From: OLB9 sp041392785
Lineage (GTDB): Bacteria > Bacteroidota > Bacteroidia > Chitinophagales > Saprospiraceae
Direction: 5' to 3'
Length of the DNA stretch: 64,000 bases
NCBI GenBank assembly: GCA_041392785.1
Contig: JAWKLK010000001.1
Span: forward strand, 310,001-374,000
Shown: piece by piece, positions 8,504 to 17,789 of the stretch
Layout: every line of letters starts with the position of its first letter
How positions within the stretch are numbered: the stretch's first letter is position 1
The notes under the pieces: model-generated
Told to the model about the DNA's origin: nothing
The model's input: the letters and a program-made list of their open reading frames with translations, nothing else
Databases searched by the model: none
Program-made: the position numbers and the translations under genes

Positions 8504-9384
8504 ACAAAATACCTGTTACTCTCACAATAATGGTCATAGGTAGCGATGGTCAGATTGGCTCAGAGTTACAGCGGCTACAACACACATTTATAAATTGTCA
8601 TTTCCATTTTTTCTCTCGCAATATCGTAGATGTAACAAATTATACCTCCATAAAAACCCAAGTAGATGCTGTTCGGCCAGATTTTTTAATAAATTGTAGC
8701 GCTTTTACAGCTGTAGATGCGGCTGAGACTGATAGTGATACATGTATGCAGATAAATGTAGAAGGAGTAAATAATATCATAAAAGCTGTTGCGCATACTA
8801 ACACTTTTCTCATCCATTTTTCATCAGATTATGTGTATCATAGACCTGGTCCATGGCCCATTAAAGAGACCGATATGCGTTGTCCTATAGGCGTTTATGC
8901 TATTTCGAAAGCACTGGGTGACGAAGCTATCATGGCGTCAGACATTAAATACATGATTTGGCGAATATCGTGGGTCGTGTCACCATACAAACACAATTTT
9001 GTCAAAACCATCCTTAGATTAGCATCTGAAAGGTCAGAGTTGAAAATTGTAAGTGATCAATTCGGTGCTATCACCTACACTTACGATCTTGTTTGCTCAT
9101 TACGATCAGCCATAGAGACCATGCGTGATCAACCTAATAGCGATTATACAGGCGTGTACAATTATGCCAATGAAGGCATGACGACATGGTATGATATTGC
9201 TAAGAGGATCGTAGAATATAAAAATATTTCTTGCGAGGTTACTCCTATTCCCACGTCAGAATATCCCACTCCAGCCACACGCCCACACTGGAGTGTAATG
9301 GATAAAGACAAAGTTAAAACCACTTTCAACCTTTCCATATCACATTGGTATTCTGCCCTGATTCGCTGCATAGATGAAGTCTGA
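8500..9384 (+). CDS. rfbD: dTDP-4-dehydrorhamnose reductase
   Basis: RfbD performs the last, NAD(P)H-dependent step of dTDP-L-rhamnose synthesis. The 294-residue protein has an N-terminal Rossmann motif (MVIGSDGQIGSEL), the substrate-side FSSDYVY, and the short-chain-dehydrogenase catalytic pair as YAISKALGDE. The start at 8500 overlaps rfbC; an internal ATG at 8530 also fits and would give a tighter Rossmann N-terminus. The product supplies rhamnose for surface polysaccharide. Confidence 0.93.
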   Translation: MNKIPVTLTIMVIGSDGQIGSELQRLQHTFINCHFHFFSRNIVDVTNYTSIKTQVDAVRPDFLINCSAFTAVDAAETDSDTCMQINVEGVNNIIKAVAHTNTFLIHFSSDYVYHRPGPWPIKETDMRCPIGVYAISKALGDEAIMASDIKYMIWRISWVVSPYKHNFVKTILRLASERSELKIVSDQFGAITYTYDLVCSLRSAIETMRDQPNSDYTGVYNYANEGMTTWYDIAKRIVEYKNISCEVTPIPTSEYPTPATRPHWSVMDKDKVKTTFNLSISHWYSALIRCIDEV

Positions 9385-9431
9385 TAGATTCGTGTTTACA
9401 TTATAATATGTCTATAGTTGGATGGTTTTCA

Positions 9432-9561
9432 TCCGCCGTTTTGTCTTTAGTATAAAAGTCACTGGTGATAGTATAAACAAAAAACTGTTTGAGGCAATAG
9501 GACTATTTATTAAAGGGCAAATCTAAAATAACAAGTACGAATTTGTAAAGTGAGGATGTAA
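9432..9561. repeat. 130-bp dispersed repeat, copy 1
   Basis: The stretch from TCCGCCGTTTTGTCTTTAG through GTATAAACAAAAAACTGTTT to GGATGTAA recurs at 11295-11423 with about 85% identity by eye. No ORF covers it. The two copies are in the same orientation and flank the ECF sigma operon. Confidence 0.75.
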
Positions 9562-9667
9562 GAATCATCACCAACCAATCCACTTCTGGTTAATATTTTC
9601 TTAATGAATTAAACTATTCACAACTGAAACTGTCAAAGAATCAAATCGAAAAGACGAAAACACCATA

Positions 9668-10216
9668 ATGGTTGACGACAAAACAATTTTAAAATTAATA
9701 TCAAATCCCACCTCATCAAGAGAAGGTTATAGGATTTTGATTACACAGAATAAAGAAAAATTGTATTGGCATATCAGAAAGATGGTTTCAGATCACGATG
9801 ATGCTGATGATATACTTCAAAATGTTTTCTTAAAAGTAATAAAACACATTAAAGATTTCAAAGGCGAGTCAAGCTTGTTTACTTGGATGTTCAAAATTGC
9901 CAGAAATGAAAGTTTGAATCATGTCAAGCAGGCAAAAATAAGAAGTACTCTAGAAATAAAAGAAAATTTTGTTTCACACTTGACCACTCATAATGAAAAT
10001 TTTGAAGAGGAAGCTTCATATCACTCACTACTGCGCGCTATGGAAACGCTTCCGTTGAAGCAAAAAGAAGTTTTCATCATGAGATATTTTGATGAATTAC
10101 CATATAAAGATATGGCAAATATGACAGGCACCAGTGAAGGAGCTCTTAAGGCTTCATATCATTTGGCAGTCCAAAAAATAACACATTTCTTGACAAATGC
10201 AAATCTTAATCAATGA
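9668..10216 (+). CDS. ECF-type RNA polymerase sigma factor
   Basis: The 182-residue protein has sigma region 2 (DHDDADDILQNVFLKVIKHI, then GESSLFTWMFKIARNESLNH) and region 4 (LPLKQKEVFIMRYFDELPYK, then MTGTSEGALKASYHLAVQKI). This is the classic two-domain layout of a group 4 sigma factor. It overlaps the next gene by 4 bp. With the membrane protein and the small periplasmic protein that follow, it forms a three-gene regulatory operon common in Bacteroidota, presumably responding to envelope conditions. Confidence 0.92.
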   Translation: MVDDKTILKLISNPTSSREGYRILITQNKEKLYWHIRKMVSDHDDADDILQNVFLKVIKHIKDFKGESSLFTWMFKIARNESLNHVKQAKIRSTLEIKENFVSHLTTHNENFEEEASYHSLLRAMETLPLKQKEVFIMRYFDELPYKDMANMTGTSEGALKASYHLAVQKITHFLTNANLNQ

Positions 10217-10638
10217 AAGACAAGGAAGTAATAAATGAATTAAAATCGGTTGCACCGATTTTGGTCAAATGGAAAGACAATGGCCATTACAAAGTCCCTG
10301 AAGGATATTTTGATGATTTTGAATCGCGGATCTTGACTCAAATTCCTTCTGAATCTGCCAAAGAACGAAGCATGAATCCATGGATTATGAGAGTGGCAGC
10401 AGTAGGAATTGTAGTATTGGCTGCATTTTTCTTGCTGAGAAATGAAAGAAATTCATCAGCGGATACTCAAGTTATGGCTGCAAATGATGCAGACATTTAT
10501 CTTGAATATTTGAAATCTAACCCTGAAGAATTTGACATGGATATTTTAGTAGAAAGTGGTTTGTTGGATGAGATAGCATTCCAATCCCAAGATATTGGGG
10601 ATGAGTATCAGAGAGAAGACTCAATCGAGATACAGTAA
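10213..10638 (+). CDS. membrane protein, probable anti-sigma factor
   Basis: This 141-residue protein starts 4 bp inside the sigma gene. An acidic cytoplasmic N-terminus (about 55 residues, including KVPEGYFDDFESRIL) is followed by a single membrane helix (IMRVAAVGIVVLAAFFLL, about 56-74) and an acidic periplasmic tail. The KVPEGYFDDFE motif is frequent in Bacteroidota proteins encoded directly after ECF sigma factors. The anti-sigma role is inferred from position and topology. Confidence 0.7.
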   Translation: MKDKEVINELKSVAPILVKWKDNGHYKVPEGYFDDFESRILTQIPSESAKERSMNPWIMRVAAVGIVVLAAFFLLRNERNSSADTQVMAANDADIYLEYLKSNPEEFDMDILVESGLLDEIAFQSQDIGDEYQREDSIEIQ

Positions 10639-10673
10639 CCCTAATTTTTTTAATTATTTAATTTCACATACTT

Positions 10674-11126
10674 ATGAACACTAAATTTGTTTTTTTAGCA
10701 TTAAGCATGAGTTTTATTACTCTTGCATCATTAAATGCTCAACTTGGACCAAAAGGCCGAGAAAGAGTAGTAGAACGTATTAAATCACAAAAAGTAGCTT
10801 TTATTTCTGAAAAACTAAAATTGACAGAAGCAGAGGCTCAGAGATTTTGGCCTATTTATAATGATTACCAAAGCCAAATGATGGATTTGAAAGACGAATT
10901 GCAGATGAGACCAGACCCAAACATGACGGATGCAGAAGCAGAAAAATTGATGAATAATTTTTTGGCAATGCGCGAAAAGGAGATTCAATTACAAAGACTT
11001 TATATCCAGAAATTCAAGACCGCCATTTCGCCTAAAAAAATAGCCATGCTGTACCGGGCTGAAAAAGAATTTAAGGAGGAGATGGTCTCTAAAATCAAAG
11101 AAAGGAAGCAGAATCGCGACCGCTAA
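10674..11126 (+). CDS. periplasmic Spy/CpxP-like sensor protein
   Basis: A signal peptide (MNTKFVFLALSMSFITLASLNAQ) is followed by about 127 charged, helical residues. The motif KLKLTEAEAQRFWPIYNDY is characteristic of small Bacteroidota periplasmic proteins in ECF operons. The sequence is rich in Lys and Glu, compatible with a long alpha-helical hairpin as in Spy and CpxP. It is the third gene of the sigma operon and probably the stress or ligand sensor. A terminator follows 6 bp after its stop. Confidence 0.7.
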   Translation: MNTKFVFLALSMSFITLASLNAQLGPKGRERVVERIKSQKVAFISEKLKLTEAEAQRFWPIYNDYQSQMMDLKDELQMRPDPNMTDAEAEKLMNNFLAMREKEIQLQRLYIQKFKTAISPKKIAMLYRAEKEFKEEMVSKIKERKQNRDR

Positions 11127-11132
11127 AGAACC

Positions 11133-11165
11133 AAGTCGGCAGAAAGTATTTGCCGACTTTTTTGC
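11133..11165 (+). terminator. rho-independent terminator of the sigma operon
   Basis: AAGTCGGCA-GAAAGTATT-TGCCGACTT is a perfect 9-bp stem followed by a T run (TTTT then GCG). It lies 6 bp after the last gene of the operon. Confidence 0.88.
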
Positions 11166-11170
11166 GTTGC

Positions 11171-11276
11171 GGAATAACTTAATTCAACTTATAAGGAATC
11201 TGCAGACGAGTAAGGTGATGTGTAAAAGTGTTATCTACCAATACCTTTAAATTTGAAGCAAATAAATCTACATCAT
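11171..11276. repeat. duplicated 3' end of dnaE (copy outside the gene)
   Basis: These 106 bp repeat 11634-11739, the last codons and stop of dnaE, with two mismatches and an offset of 463 bp. On the minus strand they still encode the last 31 residues (DVDLFASNLKVLVDNTFTHH onward), joined to unrelated upstream sequence. The fragment lies between the ECF operon terminator and the second copy of the 130-bp dispersed repeat. Confidence 0.85.
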
Positions 11277-11294
11277 TGCGCATTTTGGCTTTCT

Positions 11295-11423
11295 TCCGCC
11301 TTTTTGTCTTTAGATTAAAAGTCACTGGAGACGGTATAAACAAAAAACTGTTTGAGCTAATAGGACTCTTTATCAAAGCACAAATCTAAAATAACATATA
11401 AATATCTATAAAGAGCGGATGTA
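11295..11423. repeat. 130-bp dispersed repeat, copy 2
   Basis: This is the partner of 9432-9561 (shared blocks include AAAAGTCACTGG, GTATAAACAAAAAACTGTTT and CAAATCTAAAATAACA). It starts 19 bp beyond the duplicated dnaE tail. A perfect 12-bp inverted repeat, TTTACTTTTTTT...AAAAAAAGTAAA (11502-11533, loop TGCTGCTG), lies further right and could act as a terminator for dnaE. Confidence 0.75.
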
Positions 11424-11501
11424 AAAGGCGAGTTTTTTTTGTTTCCGTCGAGAAGATGATTTTTAAGCGTTAAGAAGACAAAACAGCGGCGGCATTTTTT
11501 G

Positions 11502-11533
11502 TTTACTTTTTTTTGCTGCTGAAAAAAAGTAAA
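11502..11533 (-). terminator. hairpin downstream of dnaE, possible terminator
   Basis: A perfect 12-bp stem, TTTACTTTTTTT / AAAAAAAGTAAA, around an 8-nt loop lies about 110 bp beyond the dnaE stop. No other feature explains it. Confidence 0.4.
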
Positions 11534-11641
11534 ATCCTTGCTGGCGTGAGGCATAATATAATCAGAGTTCAACCCAAAATCAGCATTAGAAATTTACTGC
11601 AAGAGAATTCTGCTTCAAATCTATTACAAATTAGGAATAAC

Positions 11642-14600
11642 TTAATTCAACTTATAAGGAATCTGTAGACGAGTAAGGTGATGTGTAAAAGTGTTATCTA
11701 CCAATACCTTTAAATTTGAAGCAAATAAATCTACGTCATAGCTCATTTCTGTATCAACCAATTTTAATTTCAACACATGAGGCCCGGGATGATTGACGCA
11801 CAACTGTTCTATTTCATGCACCATTTTTTCATTAATGTGATGCAATGATACTCTAATAGTAATAGATTTTGTCAATATTTTTCCGATAGTGTCCAACATT
11901 TTTAATTCTTTGACGCGGAAGAAAAATCTATCAGAATTATAGCCTTTTTCATTTATACCCTCTACATAGACCACATTGCCTTTAACTAGTAGCTCTCTAT
12001 ATTTTAGATACTGTTCGTTGAACACACTGAATGTCGCACTTCCAGTAAAATCTTGCATGGTAAATCTGCCATAGCCGTTACCTTTTTGATTGACAGCATG
12101 TACAACATCAGTCACAATACCACCTACTTTAAGTATGCTACCGATGGTGTCCTCCACTTTTTCAAGTGGACAATTGATAAAATTTCTAAACTCTAGATGA
12201 TAATCATCGAGAGGATGACCACTCAAGTAAATTCCTGTGACTTCTTTTTCTTTTTCCAGTTTGTCTATCAGATTCCATTCCGGGACAACTGGTGGTTTAG
12301 GGTTGTCTATATAATTTGTCATGGCATCGCCAAAAAGAGATAATTGATTTGAATCTCTTTGCGCTTGGAAAGTAGAACCATATTTAAGCAATGCTTCAAT
12401 GAAAGATTCGCTTCTGTCTTCGATGTCAAAAAATTGAGCTCTATTAAATTGCCCAAAGGAATCAAATGCCCCTCCAAGCACTAGACTATCCATACATTTT
12501 TTATTGACGGCACGGAGATTGAGCCGACGCATCATATCGTAAACATCTTCAAATGGGCCATTACTCCTTCGTTCAAGGATTATGGCATCAACAGGACCTT
12601 CACCTACACCTTTCAGAGCTGAGAGCCCAAATCTGATCTGCCCCTTTGCATTTACAGTAAATTTACTATTACTCTCATTGATATCAGGGCCAAGGACTTC
12701 AATTTCCATGCGTTTCGTATCTTGGAGATAAAAGTCTATTTTGCTGATATCGTTTTTATTGTGATTTAATACAGCTGCCATATATGCAGCGGGATAGTGC
12801 GCTTTGAGATATGCAGTTTGGAAAGCTACATATGCATAACATGTTGCATGAGATTTATTGAAAGCATATGATGCAAAAGCTTCCCAGTCAGTCCATATCT
12901 TTTTGATTTTGTCTTCAGGATGACCATTCTTTTTACATCCTTCCAGAAACTTTGGAAACATATTGTCCAGTGTAGCTTTTTGTTTTTTTCCCATTGCTTT
13001 CCGCAAAACATCCGCTTCACCTTTAGAGAAACCACCCAACTTCTGGGACAAAAGCATCACCTGCTCTTGATACACTGTTATACCATAAGTTTCCTGTAGG
13101 TATTCTTCCATATCTGGTAAATCATACATGGTCTTTTCTGTACCATGTTTCCTAGCTATGAAATTGGGCAAATATTGCATTGGGCCCGGCCGATACAAGG
13201 CTACCATGGCTATTAAATGTTCGAATGTAGTGGGTGCCAATTCTTTCAAATACTTTTGCATTCCCACAGATTCAAACTGAAAGATGCCTGCCATATCTGC
13301 TCTCTGAAATAGCTCAAAAGTTTTTACATCTTCCAAAGAAACATTATCGATATCTATCTTGTGTCCGAATCGTTCTTCCACAATTTCTACTGCATCTTTG
13401 ATGATCGTCAGCGTCTTGAGCCCTAAGAAGTCCATTTTTAAAAGTCCTGCTTCTTCTGCTACGCTATTATCATATTGTGAAACGAGTAATTCGGATTCTT
13501 TCGCTAGCGATACGGGTATGTAGTCAGTTAGATCCGTAGGTGTGATGATGATACCACATGCATGAATGCCAGTATTGCGCACCGAACCTTCCAATTGTTT
13601 GGCAGTGCGTATCATGTCACCTATGTCATTGTGTTCGTCTGCATGTTTTCTGAACTGATAAGCTTTTTCTTTATCTTCTTGCGTGAGTTGTTCCTTGAGT
13701 TTGGCGTCAATGTCCTTTTCTGCTAATACTGCTTTCAAAGTAGCACTGAGATGTGATGGAAAAGATTTTGCTATTCTATCTACTTCTGACAGTGGAATAT
13801 TCATCACTCTTCCCACATCGCGAAGAGATGATTTGGCCGCCATAGTACCGTAGGTTACGATTTGAGCAACTTGATTTTTTCCATACTTATCCATGACATA
13901 ATTGATGACTTTATCACGTCCATCGTCGTCAAAATCTATATCAATATCAGGCATAGACACCCTTTCAGGATTTAAGAAACGCTCAAATAGCAAATCATAT
14001 TTGATAGGATCAATATTGGTGATTCCAAGACAATAAGCTACACACGATCCTGCTGCAGATCCACGACCTGGACCAACAGAAACACCCATATCTCTTGCTA
14101 CTGCTGTAAAATCCTGAACAATAAGAAAATAACCCGAATATTTGGATTTTATGATGACATCAAGTTCGAAATTTATACGCTCTTCTATCAATGGTGTCAA
14201 TGTACCATACTTCTTTTTTGCTCCCAAGAAAGTCAAATGCCTGAGATATGATTCTTGATCGTCAAAACCTGCTGGAATGGGGAACGCAGGAAGTAAAATT
14301 TGTCGTGCAAGATCTAGAGATTCTACTTTTGACTCGATTTCCATGGTATTTTCGATCGCTTCCTTTACATCTCCGAATAAGTTATTGATCTCATCTTTTG
14401 TCTTAAAGTAAAAGTCGGTACTTGGAAACTTAAATCTATTTTCTTCTTCGAGGATAGAACCTGTATTGACACAGAGGAGCACATCATGCGGACCAGAATC
14501 TTCCTTTTCCACATAATGGGAATCATTGGTGACAATGGTTTTGACATTATATTTTTTAGCAAATTGTAGCAAAGTTTGGTTGACATCTTCTTGACTTATG

Positions 14601-15172
14601 CCAGTACCATCAATATTTTCCATATTGCTATGACGCTGCAATTCTATATAAAAGTCCTCACCAAAGATATTTAGCCACCACTTGAGTTTTTCTTCAGCTT
14701 CTTCAATCTTGCCTTGCAGTATTGCCTGAGGGATTTCCGCACCGATACAACAACTGGTGGCAATCAGACCTTCATGATATTTTTCAATCAATGTCTTATC
14801 GATTCTCGGATATTTGCCATACAAGCCTTCGGTATAACCTAGCGAGCAAAGTTTAGTAAGGTTTTGATATCCCAATTCGTTTTTTGCTAACATTAATTGA
14901 TGGAATCTAATATCCTTTTGCCCTCGCGATTTTTCGAAACTTTTGATAAATCTATCTTCGACAATATAAAACTCACATCCTATGATGGGTTTTATATTTT
15001 GTGCTTTTGCCTCTTTGACAAATTTGAATACCCCAAACATATTGCCGTGGTCAGTGATGGCAACTGCTTTTTGACCGTCATTTTTAGCTTTTTTGATAAG
15101 CTTTTTGATATCTGAAGCTCCATCAAGCAAAGAAAACTGTGTGTGAGAATGTAAATGGCAAAAATCTACCAT
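11642..15172 (-). CDS. dnaE: DNA polymerase III subunit alpha
   Basis: This is the replicative DNA polymerase. At 1176 residues it has an N-terminal PHP domain (HLHSHTQFSLLDGASD), the catalytic palm with PDIDIDFDDDGRDK (two of the catalytic Asp) and GPGRGSAAGSCVAYCLGIT, the finger segment LYRPGPMQYLPNFIARK, tandem helix-hairpin-helix near GLSALKGVGEGPVDAI, and a C-terminal OB fold. It is complete and uninterrupted. A TATCTTTG box lies 30 bp upstream on the same strand. The last 106 bp are duplicated 463 bp downstream. Confidence 0.97.
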   Translation of the reverse strand: MVDFCHLHSHTQFSLLDGASDIKKLIKKAKNDGQKAVAITDHGNMFGVFKFVKEAKAQNIKPIIGCEFYIVEDRFIKSFEKSRGQKDIRFHQLMLAKNELGYQNLTKLCSLGYTEGLYGKYPRIDKTLIEKYHEGLIATSCCIGAEIPQAILQGKIEEAEEKLKWWLNIFGEDFYIELQRHSNMENIDGTGISQEDVNQTLLQFAKKYNVKTIVTNDSHYVEKEDSGPHDVLLCVNTGSILEEENRFKFPSTDFYFKTKDEINNLFGDVKEAIENTMEIESKVESLDLARQILLPAFPIPAGFDDQESYLRHLTFLGAKKKYGTLTPLIEERINFELDVIIKSKYSGYFLIVQDFTAVARDMGVSVGPGRGSAAGSCVAYCLGITNIDPIKYDLLFERFLNPERVSMPDIDIDFDDDGRDKVINYVMDKYGKNQVAQIVTYGTMAAKSSLRDVGRVMNIPLSEVDRIAKSFPSHLSATLKAVLAEKDIDAKLKEQLTQEDKEKAYQFRKHADEHNDIGDMIRTAKQLEGSVRNTGIHACGIIITPTDLTDYIPVSLAKESELLVSQYDNSVAEEAGLLKMDFLGLKTLTIIKDAVEIVEERFGHKIDIDNVSLEDVKTFELFQRADMAGIFQFESVGMQKYLKELAPTTFEHLIAMVALYRPGPMQYLPNFIARKHGTEKTMYDLPDMEEYLQETYGITVYQEQVMLLSQKLGGFSKGEADVLRKAMGKKQKATLDNMFPKFLEGCKKNGHPEDKIKKIWTDWEAFASYAFNKSHATCYAYVAFQTAYLKAHYPAAYMAAVLNHNKNDISKIDFYLQDTKRMEIEVLGPDINESNSKFTVNAKGQIRFGLSALKGVGEGPVDAIILERRSNGPFEDVYDMMRRLNLRAVNKKCMDSLVLGGAFDSFGQFNRAQFFDIEDRSESFIEALLKYGSTFQAQRDSNQLSLFGDAMTNYIDNPKPPVVPEWNLIDKLEKEKEVTGIYLSGHPLDDYHLEFRNFINCPLEKVEDTIGSILKVGGIVTDVVHAVNQKGNGYGRFTMQDFTGSATFSVFNEQYLKYRELLVKGNVVYVEGINEKGYNSDRFFFRVKELKMLDTIGKILTKSITIRVSLHHINEKMVHEIEQLCVNHPGPHVLKLKLVDTEMSYDVDLFASNLKVLVDNTFTHHLTRLQIPYKLN

Positions 15173-15201
15173 ATGGGCTCAGCGTGGTTTGGTGTAGATG
15201 G

Positions 15202-15209
15202 CAAAGATA
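15202..15209 (-). promoter_or_regulatory. probable -7 box of dnaE
   Basis: CAAAGATA on the plus strand reads TATCTTTG on the minus strand, an exact TAnnTTTG match 30 bp before the dnaE start. Confidence 0.55.
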
Positions 15210-15357
15210 CTTCATTAAATTTTTTTAAGTTATTAATCTCTCCCTTTTAAAAATTATAATTTTGTTAATGATTGTGGATTTAAATGGTTGCATCATTGTG
15301 CTTTGGTACCTTTATGCTATATTTTTTTATACAATTTTCACGCATTTTATCATCATC

Positions 15358-15990
15358 ATGATAGAGACAAAGGGACTGGAATTTAGTTATAACACGCATC
15401 AAAGTTTTGTTTTCCCTGATTTGTATTGCGGTGCAAACGAAAAATTGCTAATTTTGGGTAAATCAGGCGTAGGCAAATCTACCTTATTGCATTTACTCGG
15501 TGGGCTGATTAAACCTTCCAAAGGCGCCATTACAATTCAAAATACAGATATCACAGCACTGAAATCTACGGACTTAGATGCCTTCAGAGGAGACAATATT
15601 GGTATCATCTTTCAACAAAATCATTTTATTGAATCACTCAATGTATTAGAAAATGTCACAGTTGCCCAGTCTATGATTGATAGACCTGTAGACGTAAAAA
15701 AAGCGATGGCACTACTAGATGCTCTCAATATAGCACATAAAAGTAATAGTAAAATTCGAGAATTAAGCCAAGGCGAACGTCAGCGTGTAGCCATAGCTCG
15801 AGCTTGTATCAATGACCCAAAAGTCATTCTAGCAGATGAACCTACATCCGCACTGGATGATGACCACTGTTTGAAAGTTTTTGACCTTTTGGAATCTATG
15901 GCAAAAAATATCAGTTCTGCTTTTCTCATTGTGACACATGACAATAGACTGAAAGATCAGGTCCCAAACCAAATGCTCTTAGCCTTATGA
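15358..15990 (+). CDS. ABC transporter ATP-binding protein (LolD/MacB-type)
   Basis: From the ATG at 15358 (MIETKGLEFSY) the protein has about 210 residues. The upstream frame from 15262 would add a hydrophobic leader unusual for this family, so I reject it. It has Walker A GKSGVGKST, Q-loop FQQNHFIES, signature LSQGERQRVAIARA and Walker B VILADEPTSALDD. It overlaps the permease gene by 4 bp. Such pairs do not usually import solutes but drive conformational work across the membrane. The neighbouring DUF3299-like genes point to a metal-related role. Confidence 0.9.
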   Translation: MIETKGLEFSYNTHQSFVFPDLYCGANEKLLILGKSGVGKSTLLHLLGGLIKPSKGAITIQNTDITALKSTDLDAFRGDNIGIIFQQNHFIESLNVLENVTVAQSMIDRPVDVKKAMALLDALNIAHKSNSKIRELSQGERQRVAIARACINDPKVILADEPTSALDDDHCLKVFDLLESMAKNISSAFLIVTHDNRLKDQVPNQMLLAL

Positions 15991-17294
15991 AAATGATAGC
16001 TTTAGCCTGGAGAAATATCATCACCAAACCCCTTAATCTATTCCTTACTTTAGTATTGTTTGGGCTAGGCGTGGGATTGATAACCTTTTTATTACTGTTT
16101 AATCATCAGTTGAAGGATAAATTTGATAGAAACCTTGCAGATTTAGATCTTGTCATTGGTGCCAAGGGCAGTCCATTGCAACTCATTTTATGCAATATGT
16201 TTCATATCGATAATCCTACGGGAAATATATCGATAAAATCTGCATCTCCTTTGCTTCGCGAAAACCATCCTCTTATAGCTAAGTCTGTACCATTATCATT
16301 GGGAGATAATTATAAGTCCTATCGCATAGTAGGTACAAATCATGGCATTTTGGATTTGTATCATGCTCAAATTGACAAGGGAAAGTTTTGGGAAAAAGAC
16401 TCTGAAGTGACATTAGGTGCTAGCGTGGCCTTGTACTTAAATCTAAAACTTGGAGATACCTTCATAAGCTCGCATGGATTCACATCAGATGTTGATATGA
16501 CCCATGATCACTTGCCTTTTTTAGTGGTAGGTATTATGAAACCGAGTGGTACTGTTTTGGATCAGTTGATTCTCACTACAACTTCTACTATTTGGAATGT
16601 ACATGACCATCAGAATGACGCGGATAGTGATGATATGCACGATCATGATTTACTTTCCGGAAGAGATGATGACCATTCAGACCATGATCACGACCATATG
16701 CATGATAATTCGAATACAGATTTATTATCTCATCCAGATAAAGAAATAACATCAATTTTAATTCAGTACAAGAATAAGGCAAGCTTCCAAGCACTTAACT
16801 TTGGTAGAAATATCAATGAAAATACTGATCTGCAAGCTGCATCACCTGCACTGGAAATCAATAGATTGTACAGCATGATAGGTGTTGGAACGGATGCATT
16901 GAAAGCTATAGCACTGCTCATCGGTATCGTGTCGGCACTAAGCATTTTTGTGACACTTTTTAGGAGCATGAAGGAGCGAAAATACGAGTTGGCAGTCATG
17001 AGAGTACTAGGTGGTAGTCGTCAAAAAATATTCTCGCTTATCTTATTTGAAGGAATCATACTAGCGATATTGGGCTTTATCTTTGGTATCGTTTTAGCGC
17101 ACGTTGGTATGGAAGTAGCAGCGCATTATCTTAAGCAGGATTTTAGATATAGTTTTACTGGAAAAATTTGGTTGATAGAGGAATGGTGGATATTTGCAAT
17201 ATCTCTATTACTGGGTGTTACTGCTGCCTTTATTCCAGCTTTGCAAGCCGCGAAAGTGGATATTAACAAAACTTTATCCGAAAAGATTGCTTAG
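15987..17294 (+). CDS. FtsX/MacB-type ABC permease with His/Asp-rich loop
   Basis: The 435-residue protein has an N-terminal membrane helix, a periplasmic domain, and three C-terminal helices with the FtsX motif (FRSMKERKYELAVMRVLGGS). The periplasmic part carries an insertion at about residues 206-245 loaded with His and Asp (VHDHQN, DDMHDHD, DDDHSDHDHDHMHD), a typical low-complexity metal-binding loop. With the ATPase and the two DUF3299-like proteins downstream, this gene content resembles the zinc-regulated zrg loci of Vibrio. Metal involvement is inference from the loop and the context. Confidence 0.85.
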   Translation: MKMIALAWRNIITKPLNLFLTLVLFGLGVGLITFLLLFNHQLKDKFDRNLADLDLVIGAKGSPLQLILCNMFHIDNPTGNISIKSASPLLRENHPLIAKSVPLSLGDNYKSYRIVGTNHGILDLYHAQIDKGKFWEKDSEVTLGASVALYLNLKLGDTFISSHGFTSDVDMTHDHLPFLVVGIMKPSGTVLDQLILTTTSTIWNVHDHQNDADSDDMHDHDLLSGRDDDHSDHDHDHMHDNSNTDLLSHPDKEITSILIQYKNKASFQALNFGRNINENTDLQAASPALEINRLYSMIGVGTDALKAIALLIGIVSALSIFVTLFRSMKERKYELAVMRVLGGSRQKIFSLILFEGIILAILGFIFGIVLAHVGMEVAAHYLKQDFRYSFTGKIWLIEEWWIFAISLLLGVTAAFIPALQAAKVDINKTLSEKIA

Positions 17295-17336
17295 CATGGA
17301 TAACACTTTTATAACTCTTGCTGTTTTCTATCAAGT

Positions 17337-17789
17337 ATGAAGCATCTAGGAGTATTATTGACATTTTTCTTTGGCATTGGGGTATATTCTCCATTGACTG
17401 GCCAGAATGTCGATATGTGGTCAAAACTAAGTAAAGTGACATTCAAAACATCTTTTAATCCAGAACTCATGATGGAGACAAGTGTTGTGTCGCTATCTGA
17501 ATCTGTAGAAGATTTAAATGGAGAAATCATTGAAATTGAAGGTTTTATCATTCCATTATCAGGTCAAGTCAGTCAATCACATTTTATGTTTAGTCGTTTT
17601 CCACAGAGTACCTGTTTTTTTTGTGGTAAAGCTGGGCCAGAGTCTGCAATGCAAGTCTTTATGAAGAATGGTAAAAAAGTAAAAATAACAGAACGCAAAG
17701 TAAAAGTACAGGGGCGACTATTGATCAATCCTAAAGATGCCAATAGCTTGCTGTATTCATTAGACAATGCCACAATTTTGGAAATATGA
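17337..17789 (+). CDS. periplasmic DUF3299-like protein, copy 1
   Basis: A signal peptide (MKHLGVLLTFFFGIGVYSPL) precedes about 130 residues. They contain LNGEIIEIEGFIIPLS, a central FPQSTCFFCGKAGPESAMQV with two Cys spaced C-x-x-C, and a VQGRL strand. This is the pattern of DUF3299, a small OB-like domain often encoded beside FtsX-type ABC transporters. The C-x-x-C could bind metal or be redox active. It overlaps the next, paralogous gene by 4 bp. A role in metal handling is inferred. Confidence 0.75.
   Translation: MKHLGVLLTFFFGIGVYSPLTGQNVDMWSKLSKVTFKTSFNPELMMETSVVSLSESVEDLNGEIIEIEGFIIPLSGQVSQSHFMFSRFPQSTCFFCGKAGPESAMQVFMKNGKKVKITERKVKVQGRLLINPKDANSLLYSLDNATILEI

Noticed and set aside
11179..11376. 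65-residue minus-strand ORF as a gene
   Set aside because: Its second half is the duplicated dnaE tail and its first half lies in the dispersed repeat; an accidental frame.
15262..15357. Hydrophobic N-terminal extension of the LolD-like ATPase
   Set aside because: The family starts at M-I-E-T-K-G; the extension is upstream non-coding DNA that happens to be open.
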